Translations under genes and position numbers: made by a program
Shown here: positions 1 through 5,973 of the stretch, in pieces
Position numbering within the stretch: position 1 is the first letter of the stretch
Layout: each line of letters begins with the position of its first letter
Assembly (NCBI GenBank): GCA_029250305.1
Contig: JAQXFM010000084.1
Span: forward strand, 1 to 7,793
Direction of reading: 5' to 3'
Source: Candidatus Poseidoniaceae archaeon
GTDB taxonomy: Archaea > Thermoplasmatota > Poseidoniia > Poseidoniales > Poseidoniaceae
Length of the DNA: 7,793 nucleotides
Notes under the pieces: generated by a model
Databases searched by the model: none
What the model was told of the DNA's origin: nothing
The model's input: only the letters and a program-made list of their open reading frames with translations

Positions 1-1
1 A

Positions 2-340
2 GCTTCAACAGGGGATGCCCTGCTGACCTTTTTCCCAGCGAACGTACCATTCTTGATTGCCTCAATGCTTGGCGTTTCGCTCATCTGGCTTATCCTTGAG
101 CGTGTTCCGCTTCCCCAACTTAGTTTGTTAGGACAGCGTTCACTCACGATCTACTTGGTTCACTTCATTCCTATCGGGTTGTTTTACTCACTCGATGAAA
201 CGTATGGATTCAGCCTTGCAGCCTCGATGGCGTTCGTCATCGCATACACGATTGCGTGGTGGCCGGCCGCCCATGCGTGGGACCGATTGGCCCCACGCAC
301 GAACGTCGAACAGCTCTTCCGAGCGATGTCAAAGAATTGA
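2..340 (+). CDS. C-terminal part of a multi-pass membrane protein, possibly acyltransferase/DUF1624-like (5' end outside window)
   Basis: The reading frame is open from the window edge (codon at 2-4) to a TGA at 338-340, giving about 112 visible residues; the true start lies upstream. The visible part has about three hydrophobic stretches: one around the VPFLIASMLGVSLIWLIL segment, one in YLVHFIPIGLFYS and one in AASMAFVIAYTIAWW. A short charged tail follows. The LGQRSLTIYLVH motif resembles the late Gly-x-x-Ser-Leu-x-x-Tyr-Leu-x-His signature of membrane acyltransferase-like families (DUF1624/HGSNAT, DUF418, acyltransferase 3). In those families the protein transfers or handles acyl groups at the membrane. 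This is a resemblance by eye over a partial protein, so the family is uncertain. It converges on the rhodopsin gene with a 2-base gap and shows no space for a separate terminator. Confidence 0.6.
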   Translation, partial: ASTGDALLTFFPANVPFLIASMLGVSLIWLILERVPLPQLSLLGQRSLTIYLVHFIPIGLFYSLDETYGFSLAASMAFVIAYTIAWWPAAHAWDRLAPRTNVEQLFRAMSKN

Positions 341-342
341 CT

Positions 343-1224
343 TCACTCTGCAGCAGCAAGTGCTTCGGTTGCTTTCTTAGCACCCATCCATGCAACAACA
401 CCGAATCCGATCTTGTTGATGATGTCTGCAATGTTGTAGAACACAGCAAGGAGTTCTTGGTTGCCGTCACCGAGGCCGAGGTCTGCTCCAGGACTGAAGA
501 GGTAGCCAATAGGGTAGATGACCCATCCAACAACGATGAACCAGCGGAGTGCGTTTGCGCTCCACATGAGTTCAGGTGCGATTTTACTGTTATCTACGCC
601 CTTTCCAGAAGACCAAGGAGTTCCGGTAGCGACGACAATCATTGCCCATCCAACGCCACCGAGAATGAGACCCGCCCATCCGCCAGCTGCGCCACCAAGG
701 GCGCCAGATTCACCGAGGTATCCAAATCCGATCATGATGAGTGCACCTGTGAAACAAACACCGGTGAAGCCCATTCCGAGGAATTTTGCGTCAGTAATGG
801 CTTCCTTTCCAACGAGGGATGGGAATTTGAGGGCCATCAATGGAACAGTAATGATCCAATCCATGTATCGATATTCAATGGAAACGGTGCCGTAATCTGC
901 GTAAACGCCACGCATGTAGTAGTAGTGGAATGCAGCAATACCAACAATCAATGCCGATATGGTCATTGTGGTTCGGTATTGGGGGGCAACGTTGCTTCGC
1001 TCACTCATGAAGAAGACGAAAGCTGCGCCCATTGCGATGTATCCTACGAAGAAGAGGAAGAAGGTAACCAGTTCCAATGTTGCACCATCGGCTGTTACGA
1101 ATTCAGGTAGACCATCTGCGCCAATTGGCTTTGTGTCCACGGCGCTAACCGTGGAGGCCATTGCGAGGGCAAATGTGGCAATCAAAAGCAGGCTCGTTGT
1201 CTTAGAGAACTTATCTGTAATCAT
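343..1224 (-). CDS. Proteorhodopsin, light-driven proton pump with DTK motif
   Basis: A 293-residue, seven-helix retinal protein. Residues 1-28 look like a cleavable signal peptide ending near TVSA. Helix C carries RYMDWIITVPLMALKF: D122 is the proton acceptor/counterion (GPR D97), T126 matches T101 and M130 matches the spectral-tuning position L105. K133 sits where standard proteorhodopsin has the proton donor E108. H100 matches GPR H75, the partner of the acceptor Asp. E172 matches E142. Helix G has D267 and the retinal Schiff-base lysine K271 in IADIINKIGFG. Met at the tuning site predicts green absorption. A lysine donor is known from Exiguobacterium sibiricum rhodopsin, which pumps protons, so pumping is still expected. 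The ATG at 1224 was chosen because it begins the signal peptide and lies about 10 bases after the predicted transcription start; the open frame continues upstream to 1353 but crosses the putative promoter and the preceding stop. Confidence 0.97.
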   Translation of the reverse strand: MITDKFSKTTSLLLIATFALAMASTVSAVDTKPIGADGLPEFVTADGATLELVTFFLFFVGYIAMGAAFVFFMSERSNVAPQYRTTMTISALIVGIAAFHYYYMRGVYADYGTVSIEYRYMDWIITVPLMALKFPSLVGKEAITDAKFLGMGFTGVCFTGALIMIGFGYLGESGALGGAAGGWAGLILGGVGWAMIVVATGTPWSSGKGVDNSKIAPELMWSANALRWFIVVGWVIYPIGYLFSPGADLGLGDGNQELLAVFYNIADIINKIGFGVVAWMGAKKATEALAAAE

Positions 1225-1254
1225 GTTTCTCAAGCCAGCCACGGCACAACTCTG

Positions 1255-1263
1255 CTTATAATA
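1255..1263 (-). promoter_or_regulatory. Putative archaeal TATA box for the rhodopsin gene
   Basis: Read on the minus strand the site is TATTATAAG, centred about 35 bases upstream of the rhodopsin ATG at 1224. With the usual archaeal spacing of about 25 bases from TATA centre to transcription start, the mRNA would begin near 1234 and have a leader of about 10 bases. No Shine-Dalgarno sequence stands out in that leader. This suggests the rhodopsin is transcribed on its own, or in addition to any read-through from the ABC transporter gene. The start site is inferred and not observed. Confidence 0.6.
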
Positions 1264-1303
1264 CGGTGTAATCATCCACGCGTGCAAACGGCGTTTTCGA
1301 AGG

Positions 1304-1318
1304 GGCTTGGCCCAAGCC
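1304..1318. repeat. Perfect 7+1+7 inverted repeat between the ABC transporter and rhodopsin genes
   Basis: GGCTTGG and CCAAGCC flank a single base, starting 5 bases beyond the ABC transporter stop codon and about 40 bases upstream of the rhodopsin TATA box. As RNA it could fold into a GC-rich hairpin of about six pairs with a 3-base loop. No run of T follows on the minus strand, so it is not a classic intrinsic terminator. It could be a transcript 3' end, a processing site or a dimeric-regulator operator. The symmetry is visible in the sequence; any function is inferred. Confidence 0.45.
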
Positions 1319-1322
1319 GGAG

Positions 1323-3095
1323 TCAAGCGCTTACGCCAGTTTGAACGGCCCACATTCTAGAATAAGCGCCACCCATTTTGACGAGTTCATCATGGTTTCC
1401 ATCCTCGCGAATACCACCATTTTCGAGCACGAGGATCCTGTCGGCATTTCGAACGGTTGAGAGTCGATGCGCAATGATGACCGCAGTTCGACCCTGTGTG
1501 ATTTTGTTAATGGAGCGCTGCAATGCCGCCTCTGTCTCATTATCGACCGCCGAAGTCGCTTCGTCGAGGATGAGCAATGGAGCATTTTTCAGCACGGCTC
1601 GCGCAATAGCAAGCCGTTGGCGCTGGCCGCCAGAGAGACGGTGGCCCCCTTCACCCACCAAGGTCGCCCATGTTTCCGGGAGCGCCTCGACAAACTCGGT
1701 GACTTCAGCAAGTTTTGCAGATTCGTAGACCGCTTCATCCGTGGCGTTTGGATTTCCATACCGTATGTTTTCGAGAATTGTTGTTGGAAACAGGGTGATG
1801 TGCTGATCGACGAGTGCCATTGACGAGCGCAGGCGCGACAAGGACCATTCAGGCAAAGGTTGTCCTGCCCAGAGAATTGAGCCATTGGTTGGTTCAGCAA
1901 ATCGGAGGAGCAATCGGATGAGGGTTGTTTTCCCGGCACCCGTTGAACCGACAACACCCACGGTCTCACCTGCTCTCAGTTCTAAATTCAAGCCAGTGAA
2001 GACAGGTCCGCGGCCAGGGTAGGAGAAATCGACGTCTTTGAAAACAATCGGCGAAGCCTCAATGATTGGACTTTCAGGAGTGAAATCACCCTGAACCACT
2101 TCGGTCGGTGAAGTAAGCACGTCGAGCACACGGGTGGAAGAAGCCATTGCGCGCTGGTAAAGATCGAACGTTTCTCCTAAGCGAGTGAGTGGCCACAACA
2201 AACGTTGGGTCATGAACACAAGAACAGAATAGGCCCCAACGGCCAATTCATCTTCAAGGGTCATCCAACCCCCAAGCAGGAGCGTCGCAGTAAAACCACA
2301 CAGAATCGCCATGCGAATTAGCGGCGTAAAGGCTGCAGAGAGCCGAATCGCCTGACGGTTTGACTCTCGATACACGTTGCTCAGTGCTTCAACTCGCTTG
2401 ATTTCACGATCTTCTGCAGTGAACGATTGAATGGTCGACATACCCGACAAATCGTTTTCAAGAAGCGCGTTCATTGCACCTGCTGACTTTCGAACCTCCG
2501 CATAGCGAGGCTCTAAACTGCGTTGGTATCGGAACGAGCCCCATACGATGATTGGGATTGGTAGGACTGCAAACAGCGCCACTTGCCACGAAATAGCAAT
2601 GAAGACGGCCCCCACAACGACAACGGTCGTTGAAACTTGAAGCAAATCGTTGGCCCCCTTATCGAGAAACCGTTCGAGTTGATTGACGTCATCATTGAGA
2701 ATGGCAAGAATGTCACCCTTTTGCCGTTCATCAAACCAACCCATGCCCTGCTTCTGGACGTGAGCAAACGTATCAAGGCGCAATTCGTGTTGAACTGTCT
2801 GTGCAAGGTTCCTCCACAACACACCATAGAAATATTCGAACAGCGATTCAAGGCCCCAAATGGCGAAGGTGAGCACGGAAAGAAGAATCAGCTGATGCCA
2901 AGGATCGAGGATACCAAGCGAGGCGAGAAACGAATCTTCCCGTTCAACCACAACATCCACAGCCAATCCAATCAACAACGGCGGCGCTAAGTCCCAAATT
3001 TTGTTTGTGACCGAACACAACGAAGCGAGGCGAATCGTCCCTCGATGGCCACCCATGTGACCAAGCAATCGACGGAAGGGCCCAGATTCTGCCAT
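1323..3095 (-). CDS. ABC exporter half-transporter (fused membrane and ATPase domains)
   Basis: A 590-residue protein of the MsbA/MDR type, the normal length for a half-transporter that works as a dimer in the cytoplasmic membrane. The N-terminal half (about 20-310) has the exporter membrane domain with hydrophobic helices near 30-50, 67-88, 153-188 and 256-300. The ATPase domain follows (about 348-590): Walker A GSTGAGKT 383-390, Q-loop Gln431 in a VDQH context, signature LSGGQ 487-491, Walker B LLILDE 507-512, D-loop SAVD 515-518 and H-loop His543. All catalytic residues are present, so it should be active. The substrate cannot be read from the sequence; relatives export lipids, drugs or peptides. 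ATG at 3095 was chosen because upstream codons are basic, lack exporter similarity and would overlap the divergent GGGP synthase gene. No clear Shine-Dalgarno or TATA box precedes it. Confidence 0.93.
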   Translation of the reverse strand: MAESGPFRRLLGHMGGHRGTIRLASLCSVTNKIWDLAPPLLIGLAVDVVVEREDSFLASLGILDPWHQLILLSVLTFAIWGLESLFEYFYGVLWRNLAQTVQHELRLDTFAHVQKQGMGWFDERQKGDILAILNDDVNQLERFLDKGANDLLQVSTTVVVVGAVFIAISWQVALFAVLPIPIIVWGSFRYQRSLEPRYAEVRKSAGAMNALLENDLSGMSTIQSFTAEDREIKRVEALSNVYRESNRQAIRLSAAFTPLIRMAILCGFTATLLLGGWMTLEDELAVGAYSVLVFMTQRLLWPLTRLGETFDLYQRAMASSTRVLDVLTSPTEVVQGDFTPESPIIEASPIVFKDVDFSYPGRGPVFTGLNLELRAGETVGVVGSTGAGKTTLIRLLLRFAEPTNGSILWAGQPLPEWSLSRLRSSMALVDQHITLFPTTILENIRYGNPNATDEAVYESAKLAEVTEFVEALPETWATLVGEGGHRLSGGQRQRLAIARAVLKNAPLLILDEATSAVDNETEAALQRSINKITQGRTAVIIAHRLSTVRNADRILVLENGGIREDGNHDELVKMGGAYSRMWAVQTGVSA

Positions 3096-3203
3096 GCTTC
3101 GGCCACGGCGGCGGGGTTTGAGTAGTCTATGGATTCGGGCGCAGGCGAACTGATGATGCGTAACCCCTATGCTGTGGCCGCAAAACCGGCAGGTGGGATC
3201 GCC
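3096..3203. other. Divergent intergenic region between ABC transporter and GGGP synthase genes
   Basis: This 108-base stretch should hold promoters for both divergent genes. It is GC-rich on the ABC side and no convincing TATA box is seen on either strand; the best is a weak ATAGACTA on the minus strand near 3122-3129. If the GGGP synthase starts at ATG 3129 instead of 3204, only 33 bases would separate the two genes. Confidence 0.4.
3191..3196 (+). promoter_or_regulatory. Shine-Dalgarno sequence deciding the GGGP synthase start
   Basis: AGGTGG lies 7 bases before the ATG at 3204. This is a good match to the 16S rRNA 3' end and better than anything in front of the upstream candidates at 3129, 3156 and 3159. 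It is the main sequence argument for the 269-residue form. Confidence 0.55.
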
Positions 3204-4013
3204 ATGCGACGCAGTGAACAAACCACACTCGAATACACCGTAAACGGTCATGGTATGACTCGCCACGTGACACTGATCGATCCTGCAAAACAGGATCCAA
3301 ACACTGCTGCGAACCGAGCCATGGTGGCAATAGAGGCGGGGTCGGCGATGATTTTTGTCGGTGGGTCAACCGATACACCCGACGAAGTGGTCCATGCGAC
3401 ATGCGTGGCGATTCAAGAAGCGTTTGAACTTCGAGCATTCGCCGCAAGTCAAGACCCTGACGGCGATGAAACGATGTGGCAGATTCCAGTTGTCCTGTTC
3501 CCTGGCGGCGCGCACGCACTTTCTCCCGCTGCAGACGCAATCACATTCATGATGCTGATGAATTCAACCGAACGCCGGTTCCTTGTTGGCGAACAAGTTC
3601 GCGGTGCACCCTATCTGCAAAAATTCGGTGTTGAAGCACTTCCAACAGGCTACGTCGTGTGTGCTCCTGGAGGCCGTGTGGGCGAAGTTGGTGCGGCAGA
3701 ATTGATTCAACCAGACGATCATGATTTGGTCCATGCGTATGCGCTGACGGCTCAAATGTACGGATTTAAACTCCTCTACCTCGAAGCAGGCAGCGGCGCT
3801 TCCACCCAAGTCAATCCAGAATTAATCGAACGGGCGGGCACCGTCGAAGGACTCACGCTCGTTATCGGCGGAGGCATTCGGAGTGCAGAACAAGCCAAGC
3901 GTGCCGCAGATGCGGGGGCGGATTGGATTGTTACCGGCACACTCACTGAAGATGCGGCGGACCTCGAAGAATTGAGAACCCGCATCAGCGCAGTAGTCAA
4001 TGCCATCAATTGA
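3204..4013 (+). CDS. Geranylgeranylglyceryl phosphate synthase (GGGPS)
   Basis: A 269-residue TIM-barrel prenyltransferase joining sn-glycerol-1-phosphate to geranylgeranyl diphosphate, which makes the first ether bond of archaeal membrane lipids. Visible family motifs are LIDPAKQ 24-30 (Asp binding magnesium/diphosphate), FVGGS 51-55, LFPGG 98-102, MMLMNS 116-121, PTGYVVCAPGG 147-157, YLEAGSGA 192-199, IGGGIRS 221-227 and a final GADWIVTGT 238-246. The last three form the glycerol-1-phosphate site. The start is uncertain. The frame stays open to ATG 3129 (294 residues), but the family is usually about 230-260 residues with the LIDP motif near residue 20-25, and 3204 has the better ribosome binding site. 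An even later ATG at 3255 would leave too short an N-terminus. Divergent from the ABC transporter and convergent with the DUF4126 gene, 2 bases away. Confidence 0.93.
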   Translation: MRRSEQTTLEYTVNGHGMTRHVTLIDPAKQDPNTAANRAMVAIEAGSAMIFVGGSTDTPDEVVHATCVAIQEAFELRAFAASQDPDGDETMWQIPVVLFPGGAHALSPAADAITFMMLMNSTERRFLVGEQVRGAPYLQKFGVEALPTGYVVCAPGGRVGEVGAAELIQPDDHDLVHAYALTAQMYGFKLLYLEAGSGASTQVNPELIERAGTVEGLTLVIGGGIRSAEQAKRAADAGADWIVTGTLTEDAADLEELRTRISAVVNAIN

Positions 4014-4015
4014 AA

Positions 4016-4609
4016 CTAGGCGACAGGTGCAGACTTCGGTTTGTTGCGCACCCTTCCAATCATCCGCAATGCGTAGAAGGTACCGGCGAATACCAACGCA
4101 AGGCAGAGCAACGGGGCAAGGAGGGCAAGAACCGTGACAACGATGGCCATGACCGCCTCAACCACGGAAATGATTGGATTAGCAAGGCCGCCAGTTGTAC
4201 CGGTTGAGAGGGCGCGTGTCGCAACGGTTCCAGTCTGAACTGTTCCAGCAACACCACCCCCGCCAATGGCTGCAATGGACCACTGCATAATAGGGTCATA
4301 ATCGGTTTCCGCCCCAATGACAGAACCCATCATGCCAACACCCGCAAGGACTGCGGCAGGGGTTGCGACCACATCGAGGAGATTATCGAGCCACGGAACG
4401 AGGTACGAACCAATTTCTAAGACAACGGCGATCAACAGGACAGAAAACGCCCCCCACCCATCAAGCAAGGAAAGTTGGCCGGAAGCTTCGATGAGCCCAA
4501 TGTTGATGGCACCGCTCAACAACATCGGAGGCAGAAAGACCCGGAACCCGCTTGCAGCAGCAAGGCCCAGTCCCAACGAGATGGCGATAAGGCCACTAAA
4601 AGCAGCCAT
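4016..4609 (-). CDS. DUF4126 family multi-pass membrane protein
   Basis: A 197-residue hydrophobic protein resembling the DUF4126 family, whose function is unknown to me. Features: SGFRVFLPP at 20-28 within the first helix pair, a second hydrophobic stretch at about 54-70 followed by PWLDNLLD 72-79, a glycine-rich segment 115-123, a TGTVATRALSTGTTGGLANP stretch 126-145, a long hydrophobic helix at about 147-180 and a basic tail ending in RVRNKPKS. The paired helices and conserved polar loops suggest a membrane channel or scaffold, but no enzyme motif is seen. ATG at 4609 lies 5 bases past the upstream stop, with GAGG 10 bases before it. A TTG at 4618 is an alternative that overlaps the coiled-coil stop as TTGA and adds three residues. 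The tight junction indicates translation from the same mRNA as the coiled-coil gene. Confidence 0.8.
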   Translation of the reverse strand: MAAFSGLIAISLGLGLAAASGFRVFLPPMLLSGAINIGLIEASGQLSLLDGWGAFSVLLIAVVLEIGSYLVPWLDNLLDVVATPAAVLAGVGMMGSVIGAETDYDPIMQWSIAAIGGGGVAGTVQTGTVATRALSTGTTGGLANPIISVVEAVMAIVVTVLALLAPLLCLALVFAGTFYALRMIGRVRNKPKSAPVA

Positions 4610-4614
4610 TTTGC

Positions 4615-5880
4615 TCAATCCTCGTCTTCGAAGAGCACAGGGTCGCCAGTACCACCGGGAGATGGAGGCCGGACGCCGTCAACATCCATGCCAGGTGTAA
4701 TGTCGGTTTCTTCGACAGAGAGACTCACCCTTCCGCCTTCAGCAAGACCAGCCATGTCGCCCGTGTTAGGAGTAGAAAGCGTCCTTGTCTTGTCAGGTTC
4801 GTTGCTGTAGGCCTCACGCTTTGCTTCACGAGCATCATGAGTGCGGACAAGAGAGAGCGAATCTGCGAACACGCGACCAACCACTTCTCTCGTGCGCTCG
4901 CCTCGACGGACGGAATCTAATTCATGAGACATGGATTCACGCTGACCTTCTAACTCGCGAAGTTCAGCGGTTCGATCTTGCAACGCCGCTTCCATATCTG
5001 TGAGCGTGAGGGTGATTTGTTGCACCCGCTCGTCTCGTTCAAAGACATCATTGTGAAGACGTCGCTCGCGCCGGCGAAGGGATTCATACTCGCGGTTTCG
5101 TTCAAGCAAACGTCGCTTCAATTCTTCGATTTGTTCGACAAGGTAGTCGTGTTCTGCCGACACCGAGCGCGGTCCTTGCATCACCCGCTCCAACTGCTCT
5201 TCGAGTTCACCGAGCCGACCGTCGCGTGCATCGAGCAGCCCGCGCAATCGGTCGGCGATGTCTCTGAGTCGTTGTCGTTCTTCTTCCAGAGCCCTGTTTG
5301 CTGATTGCTCTGCTTCATTTTGCATGAGTGCAGCATCGAGTTTCGATTTAAGGCTTCGAACCTCTTCAGCGGTGACAGAAGTCAGACCGGCTTCTGCCGC
5401 TCGCTCGAGCGCTTCAACCATCTGGCCGATGCGTCCTTCGAGTTCAGCGATGACCTCGTCTTGTTGAATTGACAGATCTCGTAGTTGGGAATTCTCATTT
5501 GACATTGCATCCCGTTCTTCTTGGGAAATGGATGATTGTTGGCTCGCCAGTTCAGCACGAGCATCACCGAGCAGTCGTTCCAAGTGGATGATTTTTGCTT
5601 CACTTTCTTGCAGACTCGCCTCGGCCTGATTCAGCCGTGCTACTTCAGGCGCAACCATGTCTTCTCGCTCAGCTAAATCTAATTCGAGTACACGAAGCCT
5701 TTGTTTGACGGAAACCATCTCTTCGTTTCGTGCCGCAAGCTCTTGCCATGCGATCAGCACCTCCTCGACAAGTTGCTCAACAGGGTAGCCTTTGAGCATC
5801 CCTTCAAGCGCAGCGCGCTCGTCGCCAGATGCGTCATCGAGTCGGCGAATGCCGCTTGTTCCAGTCGAGTCGATGGTCAT
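4615..5880 (-). CDS. Long coiled-coil protein with acidic disordered tail, unknown function
   Basis: A 421-residue soluble protein with no recognisable enzyme domain. Residues 1-30 are polar, and 31-55 may form a short helical head (YPVEQLVEEVLIAWQELAAR). From about 55 to 165 and 170 to 330 it is dense in Glu, Arg, Leu, Gln and Ala with heptad-like spacing, typical of coiled coil. A strongly basic cluster lies at 255-275 (KRRLLERNREYESLRRRERR), and a predicted break at about 235-242 contains GPRS. From about 350 to the end it is Pro/Gly/Ser/Thr-rich and disordered, finishing with the acidic FEDED. The gene lies 93 bases downstream of a MamK-type actin gene and abuts the DUF4126 gene, so a structural or filament-linking role is possible, but that is inference from context. 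Long coiled coils match SMC- or myosin-like proteins falsely in searches. The start ATG at 5880 is the first of the open frame. Confidence 0.85.
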   Translation of the reverse strand: MTIDSTGTSGIRRLDDASGDERAALEGMLKGYPVEQLVEEVLIAWQELAARNEEMVSVKQRLRVLELDLAEREDMVAPEVARLNQAEASLQESEAKIIHLERLLGDARAELASQQSSISQEERDAMSNENSQLRDLSIQQDEVIAELEGRIGQMVEALERAAEAGLTSVTAEEVRSLKSKLDAALMQNEAEQSANRALEEERQRLRDIADRLRGLLDARDGRLGELEEQLERVMQGPRSVSAEHDYLVEQIEELKRRLLERNREYESLRRRERRLHNDVFERDERVQQITLTLTDMEAALQDRTAELRELEGQRESMSHELDSVRRGERTREVVGRVFADSLSLVRTHDAREAKREAYSNEPDKTRTLSTPNTGDMAGLAEGGRVSLSVEETDITPGMDVDGVRPPSPGGTGDPVLFEDED

Positions 5881-5932
5881 ACAGGAGTCTATCGACGCTC
5901 AACCACACTTGAACTTTCCCAGTCAAAACAGC

Positions 5933-5947
5933 ACCACCACGGGTGGT
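5933..5947 (-). terminator. Putative hairpin/terminator after the actin-like gene
   Basis: ACCACC and GGTGGT surround a 3-base loop, 26 bases past the actin-like stop codon. On the minus strand a TTTT run follows four bases later (5928-5925), and TTTT also follows directly on the plus strand. This could end or attenuate the actin-like transcript before the coiled-coil gene. Archaeal termination usually needs only a T-rich tract, and this one is short, so the call is tentative. Confidence 0.4.
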
Positions 5948-5973
5948 TTTGTACCCTTTGAGGACAACCGTAC

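Noticed and set aside
518..895. Second plus-strand open frame antisense to rhodopsin
   Set aside because: Proline-rich shadow of the transmembrane codons, with no supporting motif.
256..1110. A 284-codon plus-strand open frame covering most of the rhodopsin gene, Cys- and Glu-rich
   Set aside because: It is antisense to a certain rhodopsin gene, has no recognisable domain, and its odd composition is what antisense reading of that gene's codons gives.
1225..1353. Upstream extension of the rhodopsin frame to 1353
   Set aside because: The extension is very basic, precedes the signal peptide, crosses the TATA-like element and overlaps the end of the ABC gene.
3096..3266. Upstream extension of the ABC transporter frame to 3266
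   Set aside because: It overlaps the GGGP synthase gene on the other strand and carries Cys/His-rich sequence unlike exporter N-termini.
3127..3540. 137-codon minus-strand frame across GGGP synthase
   Set aside because: Shadow of a confidently identified gene; composition is Arg/Pro/Ser-rich without domain.
4615..5880. Calling the coiled-coil protein an SMC or chromosome-segregation ATPase
   Set aside because: No Walker A, Walker B or signature motif is present; the likeness is only coiled-coil composition.
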